Shown: positions 18,102 through 27,298 of the stretch, piece after piece
Layout: every line of letters starts with the position of its first letter
Numbering within the stretch: position 1 is the first letter of the stretch
Assembly (NCBI GenBank): GCA_010092695.1
Contig: JAADJJ010000001.1
Coordinates: forward strand, 2,480,001-2,544,000
Direction: 5' to 3'
Source: Enterobacteriaceae bacterium 4M9
Lineage (GTDB): Bacteria; Pseudomonadota; Gammaproteobacteria; Enterobacterales; Enterobacteriaceae
DNA length: 64,000 nucleotides
Program-made: the position numbers and the translations under genes
Notes under the pieces: generated by a model
The model's input: only the letters and a program-made list of their open reading frames with translations
Told to the model about the DNA's origin: nothing
Database searches by the model: none

Positions 18102-19004
18102 ATGCTCGTGCAACAAAACATACTGTCACTACTGCATACGTTTGAATGCGCCGCTCTCCATTTGAGTTTTACCCGGGCGGCCAACACGCTAAATCTCACT
18201 CAGAGCGCTGTCAGCCAGCGCATTAGGCATCTGGAAGAGATGCTGGGATTTCGACTTTTTATTCGCATGACACGTAAATTGCAGCTTACAGAGGAAGGCG
18301 CTCGCCTGCTGAGTGTGCTTTCCTCTTCTTTAAAACGCATTGATGATGAAATTGAAGATATTCGCGTGCAGGGATTGCGTGGCACATTATCTGTTGGGCT
18401 TCCTCCGACCTTTTCGTTTATCTGGTTGATGCCGCGCCTGGATGAATTTTCCCAGCGCTGGCCAAATCTGAATATTAATTTTCGCGTCCGCGCGGGTCTG
18501 GTTGATTTCAATCATGAACGCGTTGATGTGGCTATTTACTACGGCATGCAGAAATACCAGGATCTGTATTGCGAAAGGCTGGCTGATGAGTGGCTGGTAC
18601 CAGTTTGTACGCCTGCTCTCAGCCATCAGATTAGGCACGATAAAAAGTGGGCAGAAAAAGCGCGTTTTATTCACGCCTCTGAATCCGTTGACTCGCAGGA
18701 TATCTTTTCAGAATGGCGCGAATGGTGTTCAGCCACCAGCACAAAACTCCCGGTTGAAGATAATTTTTTGAGCTTTAATAATTGCCATATGTCTATTGAA
18801 GCAGCCCTCACTGGCAGCGGTATTGCCATGGGGAGAAAACAACTGGTTAAACAGTACATTGCCCAGGGGCGATTAGCTACGCCGTTTGATGTCGAGGTCC
18901 CGGCTAAACGGGGCTATGATTTGATTATGCCGCGTGAGAACCGGCATCGCCCTGGCGTTGAGGCGTTAACCGACTGGGTACGCAGCATTATTAATGAAAG
19001 CTAA
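18102..19004 (+). CDS. LysR-family transcriptional regulator (DsdC/GcvA-like)
   Basis: A 300-residue regulator. The helix-turn-helix is FTRAANTLNLTQSAVSQRIRHLEEMLG near residues 25-51, followed by the effector-binding domain (LRGTLSVGLPPTFSFIWLMPRL). AAGGAG lies upstream of the ATG, at somewhat long spacing. The divergent arrangement with the GH4 gene and the palindrome between them suggest it controls that gene and itself. The effector is unknown. Confidence 0.87.
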   Translation: MLVQQNILSLLHTFECAALHLSFTRAANTLNLTQSAVSQRIRHLEEMLGFRLFIRMTRKLQLTEEGARLLSVLSSSLKRIDDEIEDIRVQGLRGTLSVGLPPTFSFIWLMPRLDEFSQRWPNLNINFRVRAGLVDFNHERVDVAIYYGMQKYQDLYCERLADEWLVPVCTPALSHQIRHDKKWAEKARFIHASESVDSQDIFSEWREWCSATSTKLPVEDNFLSFNNCHMSIEAALTGSGIAMGRKQLVKQYIAQGRLATPFDVEVPAKRGYDLIMPRENRHRPGVEALTDWVRSIINES

Positions 19005-19257
19005 ATATCGATTGAACAGGGATATTGCTCAGGTGATTAAGTAAACCCTATGAATACGATACGATTCTGATTTGAAGGTCTGGAGATATTCATCCCCTGC
19101 TCTCAAGGATTAACACACAATATCGTCAACAACTGCCCGCTTCTGGCACAACGCCGACTATCATGAGTACACCTAATAAACCCTGGCCAATTGCCCTGTC
19201 TAATCGAATAAATAACTTTGCGTTATGCTTTTGCTGCAAAACATGAAGGGTAACGTC

Positions 19258-19380
19258 ATGAAAACTATAAAACTGAACAACGGTATTAAAATTCTCCGGT
19301 TGTGTTTGGTGTATTTGAGATATCTGATGCCGCTGAATGCGAAAGAGCCGTTTTTGATGCATTAATTGTAAGTTCCAGCA
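19258..19380 (+). pseudogene. Aldo/keto reductase, N-terminal stump with frameshift
   Basis: After AAGGG and an ATG at 19258 the reading is MKTIKLNNGIKI; two extra bases then shift the frame, which continues as VFGVFEISDAAECERAV. This is the N-terminus of the 2,5-diketo-gluconate-reductase type of aldo/keto reductase. Similarity stops after about 40 residues, close to the 3' end of the convergent LysR gene, so the rest of the gene (some 700 bp) has been deleted. Confidence 0.72.
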
Positions 19381-19400
19381 ACGGTTGGCTCTGTGTTTCC

Positions 19401-20297
19401 TCAGCCCCCTTTTTTAAAAAGCTCGCCAATCCAGTCAGCAAATGCGCGCACAGCGGGAGAATGGAAGCGATGATGAGGATAAAGCAATGCCACCGGGACT
19501 GACGGCGGCTGCCAGTCAGCCAGAACTTCGACCAGTGCCCCCCGCTGTAAATGCTCTGATATCACACTATCAGCAAGTTGCGCTAACCCGAAACCTTCAA
19601 GGCACATTTTGATGTAAAGTCCTGTTTCGTTAACCGCCGCTTGTCCGCTCACGGATACGGACAATGTCTCGGATCCATTCACAAAACGTAGCTCGTTCGT
19701 ACGCCGGGTCTGAGCGGAAAAATAGTGAATTGCCCGATGCTGCGCTAAGTCTTCAGGTGACTGAGGAATACCATATTCTCTGAGATAGTCAGGAGAAGCA
19801 CATGTGACCCAGCGAAAGTGGCCCAACGGCCGTGCAACCAACCTGGAGTTAATCAACTCCCCAGTTCTGATCACACAGTCCACGCCCTCCTGGACGAGAT
19901 CGACCTGCCGGTCACTGACTCCTATCATCAGGTAAACGTCAGGGTAACGCCGGTAAAAATCTTTCAGATTGGGCATAACAATGTAATGGGCTATCCCACT
20001 GGGCATATCAATGCGTAAACGCCCCTGTGGTCGCCTGACAGTATCAGTCAGGCTGGATTCTGTATATTCAATTAGCGCCAGTATTTCCCGGCATTTCGAT
20101 AGGTACTGAAGACCTTCCGGCGTGAGGCTCACCCGTCTTGTTGTACGATTGAGCAGACGCACCTGCAGGTATTTCTCAAGACTTTTAATCGAGCTCGTTA
20201 CCGTTGAAGAAGGCAAGGATAATGTTTCTGCCGCCCTTACAAAACTCCCGGCTTCAGCCACCCGTATAAAGATCTGCATAGCCTGAATACGATCCAT
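19401..20297 (-). CDS. LysR-family transcriptional regulator (CrgA/PecT-like)
   Basis: A 298-residue LysR protein starting MDRIQAMQIFIRVAEAGSF, with helix-turn-helix AAETLSLPSSTVTSSIKSLEKYL and the NRTTRRVSLTPEG segment typical of this subgroup. The effector domain is whole. GGAGCAGG precedes the ATG. The truncated aldo/keto reductase lies at its 3' side, a pairing that is common in related genomes, so its ancestral target may be that lost gene. It is also divergent from the amidohydrolase at 20442. Confidence 0.87.
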   Translation of the reverse strand: MDRIQAMQIFIRVAEAGSFVRAAETLSLPSSTVTSSIKSLEKYLQVRLLNRTTRRVSLTPEGLQYLSKCREILALIEYTESSLTDTVRRPQGRLRIDMPSGIAHYIVMPNLKDFYRRYPDVYLMIGVSDRQVDLVQEGVDCVIRTGELINSRLVARPLGHFRWVTCASPDYLREYGIPQSPEDLAQHRAIHYFSAQTRRTNELRFVNGSETLSVSVSGQAAVNETGLYIKMCLEGFGLAQLADSVISEHLQRGALVEVLADWQPPSVPVALLYPHHRFHSPAVRAFADWIGELFKKGG

Positions 20298-20441
20298 TTA
20301 CCTGCTCCCCAACATTTGTAGTCTGTCTGCATTTAACACGATTGTTCGTGAATCTTGAATTATGAAAACATATTAAGCACCTTTTTCACATTAATAGAGA
20401 GGCGTATCGTTTTTCTGTTGACCAGCAAAGAGGCTCTTTAA

Positions 20442-21839
20442 ATGAGCGATGAAATCAGAAACATTGTTAATAACCAGACGCTAAACCCAGCGATGACGCT
20501 GATTCGTGGTGCAACCATTCTCAGCATGGATGAGAATGTGGGGAATATTGAACGCGGTGATATTCTTATTACCGGATCAACCATTACCGCCGTGGGCCAG
20601 AACCTGGATGCACAGGATGCTCATGTCATAGATGCCACGAACATGATTGTGATGCCTGGGATGGTGGATTCTCATCGCCACGCGTGGGAAGGACAGCTGC
20701 GACGCATCAATCCGAATGCCACATGCCTGGATGACTACAGCAACGCCACGCACTTCTCTTTTGCCAAATATTATCGTCCCGCAGATATCTATGTGGGCAA
20801 CCTGCTGACAGCGCTTGGCGCTATTGACGCTGGCATCACGACAATCATTGATAATTCCCATAACAGCCGAACCGCTGCACATTCGGACGCGGCTGTAGAG
20901 GCCCTGCTTGATTCAGGCATTCGCGCCATTCACGCCTCTGGTGCGCCAGTTTCTGGCGAGTGGGATAAAGCGCACTGGCCGGGTAATTGGCAGCGTCTGC
21001 AGGAAAAATATTTCCAGAACAACCCTGACAGCCTCGTTTCTCTTGGTGTGATGGCCCAGCTGGAGCCAGCGTTGTGGGTCGAGGCCCGTCGGTTAGGCCT
21101 ACCTATCGTCACTGAATTCTTTGGTGCTGAGATGGCTTCACAGCTTGAGACGCTGCATCAGCAGGGTCTTCTTGGTCCGGACAATATTTTCAATCATTGT
21201 ACGTCGCTGCCAGACGAGGGATGGAAGATTTTGCGCGAAGCGGGTGTTCGGGTGAACGTCTGTCCGCGCTCTGATGCGCACTATGGCATTGAAGACGGTA
21301 TGTTTGCCCTTCAGGCTGCGCAACGTCACGGCATCACACCGGGTCTGAGTGTTGATAACGAAACGTCCTACAGTACCGACATGTTTATGGAAATGCGCGT
21401 GGCATTTTACCTGCAGCGCGTGATGGGCATGCATAAGCAGCATTGCTGCGATTGTGCAGATTCATTGACAACGCTTCCGGCAGCGCAGCTTCTCAAAGCG
21501 GCAACCATTGATGGTGCTGCCTGCGCAGGGCTGGATGACAAGGTCGGCAGCCTGAGACCAGGCAAACAGGCTGACCTGATCCTGATTAACGCTGGCGACA
21601 TTAACCTCTATCCGAACGGAAATGCCTTCGGCACAGTGGTACACGCGACAGAACGCAGCAACATAGATACTGTCATGATTGACGGGCGCATTGTTAAACA
21701 GAACGGCAAAGTCGTTGGTGTCGACAGCGCACGCCTGCGTGCAGTGATTGATGAATCGCGTGAACATCTGTTTACTGCCGCAGGATATGAGCCTGACATT
21801 TTTGCGGAAACTTTCCTGCCGCTCAAGCAGGCACACTGA
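20442..21839 (+). CDS. Amidohydrolase-superfamily protein (ATZ/TRZ-like)
   Basis: A 465-residue cytosolic metal-dependent hydrolase of the deaminase/chlorohydrolase type. The strand-1 metal motif is VDSHRHAWEG, the strand-6 His lies in NHCTSL, and the strand-8 Asp in SVDNETSY. Odd: the strand-5 segment reads LPIVTEFFGAEM, without the usual metal-binding His. The C-terminal composite domain (LRPGKQADLILIN and DTVMIDGRIVKQNGKVVG) is normal. AGAGG precedes the ATG. It forms a unit with the DUF606 transporter that starts 15 bp downstream. The substrate cannot be read from the sequence. Confidence 0.85.
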   Translation: MSDEIRNIVNNQTLNPAMTLIRGATILSMDENVGNIERGDILITGSTITAVGQNLDAQDAHVIDATNMIVMPGMVDSHRHAWEGQLRRINPNATCLDDYSNATHFSFAKYYRPADIYVGNLLTALGAIDAGITTIIDNSHNSRTAAHSDAAVEALLDSGIRAIHASGAPVSGEWDKAHWPGNWQRLQEKYFQNNPDSLVSLGVMAQLEPALWVEARRLGLPIVTEFFGAEMASQLETLHQQGLLGPDNIFNHCTSLPDEGWKILREAGVRVNVCPRSDAHYGIEDGMFALQAAQRHGITPGLSVDNETSYSTDMFMEMRVAFYLQRVMGMHKQHCCDCADSLTTLPAAQLLKAATIDGAACAGLDDKVGSLRPGKQADLILINAGDINLYPNGNAFGTVVHATERSNIDTVMIDGRIVKQNGKVVGVDSARLRAVIDESREHLFTAAGYEPDIFAETFLPLKQAH

Positions 21840-21854
21840 TCAGGGATGAAACGC

Positions 21855-22328
21855 ATGAGCATGATTTATTATGTAATCGCTTTCGCCGCAGGTCTCGGGA
21901 TCACTTTGCAGACAAGCCTGAACAGCCATCTGGCACGAGGACTTGGAGGTGACCCTGTCACTGCTGCGTTGTTTTCTTTTGCGGCCGGGGCTTTCAGTCT
22001 CGGGATTTACTCGCTGTTGCGCGGAGGATTACTCACCTCGCTTGCAGCGATTCCCTCTCAGCCGCTGTGGAGTCTTGCAGGCGGTCTGATCGGTGCGTGC
22101 GCCCTGTTCAGCTATGTTGTGCTCGCGCCAAAAATTGGTTTTTCAGCCCTGCTTGGGCTGGCGATTGTCGGGCAATTACTTTCTTCACAGATAATCGACC
22201 ATTTTGGTCTGCTGGGCGCCATCCGGCGGCCTGTTTCATTGATAAAGTTGGGGGGAATGCTGGCCATGCTTGTCGGGCTTGCCGTTATGCTATTCGGCGA
22301 TCGGCTGTCAGAGCGTTTTTTGCACTGA
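21855..22328 (+). CDS. DMT-superfamily transporter, DUF606/YdcZ type
   Basis: A 157-residue membrane protein with five predicted helices, starting YYVIAFAAGLGITLQTSLNSHLA. The conserved Q-x-x-x-N and the late GQLLSSQIIDHFGLLG segment mark the DUF606 family of small drug/metabolite transporters. The start at 21855 is preferred because AGGG lies nine bases before it; an ATG at 21846 would overlap that site. It follows the amidohydrolase gene closely and may carry its substrate or product. Confidence 0.83.
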   Translation: MSMIYYVIAFAAGLGITLQTSLNSHLARGLGGDPVTAALFSFAAGAFSLGIYSLLRGGLLTSLAAIPSQPLWSLAGGLIGACALFSYVVLAPKIGFSALLGLAIVGQLLSSQIIDHFGLLGAIRRPVSLIKLGGMLAMLVGLAVMLFGDRLSERFLH

Positions 22329-22401
22329 CAGGGTGAAATGTTGAACCCGACTTTTGCAGACGTTTGCCCTGGGCAGGCTTCGCAAACAGGACTTTACAGC
22401 T

Positions 22402-22439
22402 AAATGCTCCGCAAACGCATCACTGCGCCAGGAGCATTT
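22402..22439. terminator. Inverted repeat between convergent genes, possible terminator
   Basis: AAATGCTCC (22402-22410) and GGAGCATTT (22431-22439) are perfect 9-base arms with a 20-base spacer, between the transporter gene (+) and the fimbrial operon end (-). There is no strong T tract, so function as a terminator is uncertain. Confidence 0.45.
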
Positions 22440-22498
22440 GACACGAAAAAACGTTGGACCTGCATACGGGCATATAAAAGCTGTTTTCCTGCCGGGAT

Positions 22499-23521
22499 TT
22501 ATTGATAGATGAACGTCACCACGGCCGTTGCGTTGGCTGTACCTGTAGCCAGCGCCCCTGTGCGGATATATTGAGGCGTCAGCGAAAAAGTGAACCCATC
22601 GCTGTCTGATGCTGTTTTGATGGCATACAGCCCTGGCGCGCCAGGGTAGATAGCCGGATAGGCGAACTGCAGCGGCGTGTTATTAAACAGTAAACGAACC
22701 CCTACTCCTGCCGCCGTTGACGTGGGAGTCAGATCCAGCACCTGGCTGGTATTTGCAAGCCGGGTCAGGTCGCTGAAAATAGCATCCACGGCCACGCCGG
22801 TGTCACATTGCAGGGAGACATCAATGGGCGGCCCGTTAAACACACTCCCCACCGCAGGCAGCTGGCGGCTACCGACTATCCCCATATTTGCCACAATATT
22901 TGGCGTGAGGACCGTGCAGCCTTTATTGTTAAGAACCAGCGAGCTGACATTCATCCTTACTGGTACAGGGTAGCTATTACTGGCCAGATCTTTCATTTGG
23001 GCATCGCCCAGGGGCACGGTAAAACTGTAATTACCGGCGCTAATTGCCTGGCCGCTGGTCACAAGCTTATATTTGATAGTGGTTTGAACATTACTGATAC
23101 CCAGCCCACTGGTGGTTGTCAGCACGGTCTGAGCAGAAGCCACTGGCACAAACCCGAGACTTGATGCGCCTGAAATACTGTTGGGAACCATCTGCATGCC
23201 AAGGACGATGCCTATGCCAGGCGTGCCTGTAGAAAAAATGGTGTAGTTTCCGCTGCCATCATTGTAGGTATTACCTGTCGAGACAAGCAGACTGCTGTCA
23301 TGCCAGCCATATTGCCATGTGCCTAACCAGTGCGTCTGGCCGCATTCAGTGATACGCCATTCGGTGATATCAATGCCAGGTGAAAAGACATTACCGCTTT
23401 TGATATTTACCGAGACAGGCGGAATCGTTAAATCGCAAGAGGGCTTAGCTTCCCAGGCCAGTACATCTTTGCACCAGGTGAGAATAGAGATAAGAGAGAT
23501 AAAAATTATTTTTTTCATCAT
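22499..23521 (-). CDS. Fimbrial tip adhesin (FimH-like)
   Basis: A 340-residue secreted protein with a signal peptide (MMKKIIFISLISILTWCKDVLA). It has two domains: an N-terminal receptor-binding part of about 190 residues with few recognisable motifs, and a C-terminal pilin domain with a Cys pair and the ending TAVVTFIYQ, the beta strand offered to the chaperone. It is the last gene of the operon, the usual place of the adhesin. The binding target is unknown. Confidence 0.85.
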   Translation of the reverse strand: MMKKIIFISLISILTWCKDVLAWEAKPSCDLTIPPVSVNIKSGNVFSPGIDITEWRITECGQTHWLGTWQYGWHDSSLLVSTGNTYNDGSGNYTIFSTGTPGIGIVLGMQMVPNSISGASSLGFVPVASAQTVLTTTSGLGISNVQTTIKYKLVTSGQAISAGNYSFTVPLGDAQMKDLASNSYPVPVRMNVSSLVLNNKGCTVLTPNIVANMGIVGSRQLPAVGSVFNGPPIDVSLQCDTGVAVDAIFSDLTRLANTSQVLDLTPTSTAAGVGVRLLFNNTPLQFAYPAIYPGAPGLYAIKTASDSDGFTFSLTPQYIRTGALATGTANATAVVTFIYQ

Positions 23522-23533
23522 AGTCTGGCCGCA

Positions 23534-24040
23534 TTAAGGATACTCAAGCGTGAATGTCGCCACTGCATTTGCCGGGCCAGCAGTGACTGCCCCGGTTGAC
23601 TTGTAGCGGGCGTAAAATTGCAACTGCGCATCGGCATTCGGTATTAAAGGATGACTCTCTGCAGGGCTGTTAATTGCAATGGCCTGGTTGTTATGGTCAA
23701 GAATTTCTATCCCGACGCCAGAAGCACTCCCTTCCTCATCAAAAATTTTCAGCAACCGATCGTCCGTCGCGTCTGGCGTGCCATTAAAGGTCACCACGAC
23801 GGCGTGCGCCAGCGAGTTGCAATTGATAAGAAAGAGACTGAACGGGATAGCCGTTGATGTTGCGCCCCGCCCCCGCAGCGATGTCGACACCACATCACCA
23901 AGCGTAACGGTGAATGATTTGGAGCGAGAGTCGAGTTCGCATCCACTTTCCGAAATAATGCCGTTAATGTTTATTGTGACGTCGTAGCTCCATGCCAGTG
24001 GGCAGACGGACAGTAAAAAGGCGACAAACAGATATCTCAT
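23534..24040 (-). CDS. Minor fimbrial subunit
   Basis: A 168-residue pilin-like protein with signal peptide MRYLFVAFLLSVCPLAWS, mature start YDVTININGIISESGCELDS with the pilin Cys pair, and ending VATFTLEYP. The ATG at 24040 overlaps the usher stop as TAATG and has GAGG eight bases before it, so the two are translationally coupled. Likely an adaptor between rod and tip. Confidence 0.87.
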   Translation of the reverse strand: MRYLFVAFLLSVCPLAWSYDVTININGIISESGCELDSRSKSFTVTLGDVVSTSLRGRGATSTAIPFSLFLINCNSLAHAVVVTFNGTPDATDDRLLKIFDEEGSASGVGIEILDHNNQAIAINSPAESHPLIPNADAQLQFYARYKSTGAVTAGPANAVATFTLEYP

Positions 24041-26538
24041 TAATCGCACCTCAGTGTTTTCTTCTGGATGAATGCCTGCGTTTGGTTATTTGAGAGATCA
24101 AAACTGACGCGACACTTCTGGTTCAGTCGATTTCCCCACTGCGCTTCTAACGTTCCTTTTTCCGGTACACCAGACAGAAAGACGCCGCCCTCATCACCAA
24201 CAATGCTGCTGGTATCGGCATCCACCAGTGTCACAACCGTGCCAAGTGGGAGCGCCTTGCCTTTTTGGGTCAGCGTAAACAACACCTGCAACCCTCTTTT
24301 GGCATTGAAGCTCGCTTTAGCAATGGCGCCTTTGGTCGGAACAACGTTTACCACGGGATCGTTAAGCGTTATTCCCGGCGGTAAGTCCGTCTGATTAAGT
24401 GCAACGCGGTTATTTCGGTAAGCTGTGGCGTAAGGCGCATAGGTGTATCCTCGCCAGTCCGTTTTGACGCCAATTCGGTTGTCGACCGGCAGCCCCGGTG
24501 CGCCAGCTGCGTCAACCAGTACATTGGTGTCACCCAGTGGCTGCCCGAAGGTGATGCCATCAGCATGAATAATCACCCCACCGCTGGCGCCTGCACTGAG
24601 CTGCCGATAATCCTTGCCGTAGCTGTATGCGCTATTGAGCGTGTTATACGCACCCTTGTTGTTCACACTCGCATTACCGCCATAGGCCCGATCGTTGTTG
24701 GCATAACTTTGCTGAACGCTGTAACTCAGGGCGTTATCACTGAGCGCATTGCCATTCACGCCAGCAGAGTATGTTGTGTTGCCTTTCGAATCGTAACTTA
24801 CGCCACTTGTAGCCCAGGCTTGATTGTGGCCGTGGGCGCGATAACCCTTTGTGAGGGGAACGGAGAACATTAGTGAGACACGTTTGTCGGGCTCGTTCTG
24901 CCAGGGGTTGCGGTTGTAGCTCACGGCCAGGGTAGAGGTAATATCGTGCAATGTTGCACTTAACCCCGCCTGCACAGTGGTGGTTTTGTCATCAACTTGC
25001 CAGTAGCTCTGCTGCACGCCAGTGAGATAGGCTGACCCAAACCCGCCCAGCGTTTGTGAGACGCTTACCTGCACATTGCCTTTTCTGGCGTAATTCAGGT
25101 TATAGCTCTGGTCCAGATTTACGCTGCCATCGTCGTTCTGGTCGTAGCCAGACATGCGCTGCCAGGTGGTATCACTGAAGGTATAAAAATCATCAGTGGT
25201 GTAGCGATAACCCAGTGCCTGAAAAGTGGTGCCAGTGGCATTGAGGGATTTTGCATACTGAAGTTTCCAGGCATACCCGTGATGTACACTGTCGTCAGCC
25301 AGCGTGCTTTTTGCGTTGGTGGCATCCACAGAAAGCGCACCAATAACGCCCATGTCTGCCCCAATACCCAGGGTAACAGCCTGATAAGCATTGCTTAGCT
25401 GGCTACCGCCATACAGTGAAATGCCTGCCGGGATGCCAGCAACCAGCGTGGCCTGCATAAAAGAAGGTGAATCCTGTCCGGTTTGCCCACGATAGTGACC
25501 CGCGGTAACGGCATAATTGAACTGGCCTTCACGCTGCAACACGGGTAGCGACGAGTAAGGTAATGAATAGCTGATCACCTGGCCGTCGTTTTCGGTAATG
25601 GTAACCAGCAGATCGCCGCTATTGCCCACTGCATAAAGGTCGTTTAATGCAAACGGACCCGGCGGCACATAAGCTTCATAGACGGTAAAGCTATTCTGTT
25701 TTACCGTCACTCTTGCGTTAGTGCGTGCAATTCCGCGCACGACAGGAGCAAACCCACGCAGGCTGTCTGGCAGCATGGCGTCTTCAGATGTCAGCTGAAC
25801 GCCTGTGAAATTGAGGGTGTCGTAAATCCCATTAGGCGTGCTGGATTCTCCCAGCGTCAATGTACTGCGCAGGTTGGCCAGGGGGCGCTGTAGAAAGGTG
25901 TTAATGTTCAGCCAGTCCTGATGACGCGACTCTCCTGACTGGCTGTAGTTCCACGTTGATTGATTACGCAGGCGCCACGGCCCGACGTTTATTCCGCTGC
26001 TTAACCCAAGAAAATGGTTTTCAGTGGTTTTTCCTCTCGCTCGACCGGACGCACCACTGTAGTTGTAATTGAGCAACCCAGCAGTAATGCCGTCATCCCA
26101 GAATTCCGGCGCAATGTATCCCTGTGCAGCATTGCGTATCGCAATTTGCGGCACCGACAACAGGAGTTGAAGTTTTTCTTGAGTAAACGACATACTGGCG
26201 CCGGGAATGGTTTGCGTAAGCAAAATGCATTTGACGCTGTTGTCATAGCGAGAGGTTTCCACCCCGATTTTTGATATTATTTCTGGGGTCAGACAGGGTT
26301 CAAGCCCGGAGTTGCCTTCAAAAAAAGCAATATCATATGAACCGGCATAATGATTATTTAGTAGCACATCAACTTTATAGGTTCCGGGAGTCAGCGTATT
26401 CCCTTTCTGGAAACCCGCGAGATCGGCGACCGATGAAATGTCTGAATTCAGAAGTTCAGGATTAAAATCATAACGGGCATACAGTGAATGCGGCATGCTC
26501 ATGGTAATGACCAGAAATAGTCGTCCATAACATTTCAT
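24040..26538 (-). CDS. Outer-membrane fimbrial usher (FimD-like)
   Basis: An 832-residue usher. After the signal peptide come the N-terminal chaperone-binding domain (YDFNPELL), the 24-strand barrel with the plug domain, motifs such as RGIARTNARVTVKQN and GDLLVTITENDG, and the C-terminal domain with GxVVTLVDADTSSIVGDEG-type plate features and a Cys pair (CRVSFDL, LRCD). GGAGG precedes the ATG. Length is normal. It receives chaperone-subunit complexes and secretes the fimbria. Confidence 0.95.
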   Translation of the reverse strand: MKCYGRLFLVITMSMPHSLYARYDFNPELLNSDISSVADLAGFQKGNTLTPGTYKVDVLLNNHYAGSYDIAFFEGNSGLEPCLTPEIISKIGVETSRYDNSVKCILLTQTIPGASMSFTQEKLQLLLSVPQIAIRNAAQGYIAPEFWDDGITAGLLNYNYSGASGRARGKTTENHFLGLSSGINVGPWRLRNQSTWNYSQSGESRHQDWLNINTFLQRPLANLRSTLTLGESSTPNGIYDTLNFTGVQLTSEDAMLPDSLRGFAPVVRGIARTNARVTVKQNSFTVYEAYVPPGPFALNDLYAVGNSGDLLVTITENDGQVISYSLPYSSLPVLQREGQFNYAVTAGHYRGQTGQDSPSFMQATLVAGIPAGISLYGGSQLSNAYQAVTLGIGADMGVIGALSVDATNAKSTLADDSVHHGYAWKLQYAKSLNATGTTFQALGYRYTTDDFYTFSDTTWQRMSGYDQNDDGSVNLDQSYNLNYARKGNVQVSVSQTLGGFGSAYLTGVQQSYWQVDDKTTTVQAGLSATLHDITSTLAVSYNRNPWQNEPDKRVSLMFSVPLTKGYRAHGHNQAWATSGVSYDSKGNTTYSAGVNGNALSDNALSYSVQQSYANNDRAYGGNASVNNKGAYNTLNSAYSYGKDYRQLSAGASGGVIIHADGITFGQPLGDTNVLVDAAGAPGLPVDNRIGVKTDWRGYTYAPYATAYRNNRVALNQTDLPPGITLNDPVVNVVPTKGAIAKASFNAKRGLQVLFTLTQKGKALPLGTVVTLVDADTSSIVGDEGGVFLSGVPEKGTLEAQWGNRLNQKCRVSFDLSNNQTQAFIQKKTLRCD

Positions 26539-26560
26539 TTTCCATCCTCCGGGTGGTTTA

Positions 26561-27244
26561 TTACTTCACTGGCTGCGATGGTTCCAGACCACCGTAATCA
26601 TTCACCAGTTGATAAGTGATATTTTTTGCCGAGGATTCCACGTCTATCTGAGAGGTAGAGAACGGAGCAACAGCCACACTGCGTGTTTTCAGCTGTGTGT
26701 TTCCTGACTTAATGTTGGCCACGTTGATGTAATATGGCGTAGGGTTTTTAAACGTAAGGGTGCTGCCATTTTGGCTTGCGGAAAGTTGTTTCATGGCCTC
26801 ATCACTGCTCAGTGGTAATCCTGTCGGGCGATAAAACAGTTTTAGCTTACTGACAATGGCAAATTGCAGCGTGCTGCTGTCAGGTTGATTATCTTTACCT
26901 TTGGTAGGAATAGCTTTTACATTTATCCAGTAAAGCGTTTCTCTGTCCTGAGGAAGCTGCGGCCCGGAAAAAAGAATACGCAAGACATTCTCTTTTGACG
27001 GCTGAATGACAAACAGTGGTGGAGTGAGTACAAAATGATCGGTCTTTTTGCTGTTGGCATCCTCAATCCATGACTGAATTAAAAAAACCGCCGAGGAGTC
27101 TGTATTGTTAACGGATAAAGAAGCCTGCTTCGCGTCAGACTGATAAATAACGCGGGTGCTACCAACGCCGACGCCTCCGGCGATGGCGGCGGTGCTGATT
27201 GCCAGTGAAAGAACAATAACTGAAAGGTGTTTTAACAGAGACAT
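26561..27244 (-). CDS. Periplasmic fimbrial chaperone (FimC/PapD-like)
   Basis: A 227-residue chaperone with a signal peptide and two Ig-like domains. The family signatures are GVGVGSTRVIYQ at the mature N-terminus, QSWIEDAN, RILF, and KLFYRPTGLP. AAGGAG precedes the ATG. It lies between the major subunit and usher genes in the standard order and stabilises the subunits by donor-strand complementation. Confidence 0.95.
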   Translation of the reverse strand: MSLLKHLSVIVLSLAISTAAIAGGVGVGSTRVIYQSDAKQASLSVNNTDSSAVFLIQSWIEDANSKKTDHFVLTPPLFVIQPSKENVLRILFSGPQLPQDRETLYWINVKAIPTKGKDNQPDSSTLQFAIVSKLKLFYRPTGLPLSSDEAMKQLSASQNGSTLTFKNPTPYYINVANIKSGNTQLKTRSVAVAPFSTSQIDVESSAKNITYQLVNDYGGLEPSQPVK

Positions 27245-27298
27245 CGCGTCGCTCCTTGATTTAAAAAAACAGGCAGGGTTTCCCCTGCCTGTAAAACA

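Noticed and set aside
19126..19362. 78-codon minus-strand frame overlapping the aldo/keto reductase stump.
   Set aside because: The plus strand carries the family sequence with a ribosome binding site; the minus frame has no support.
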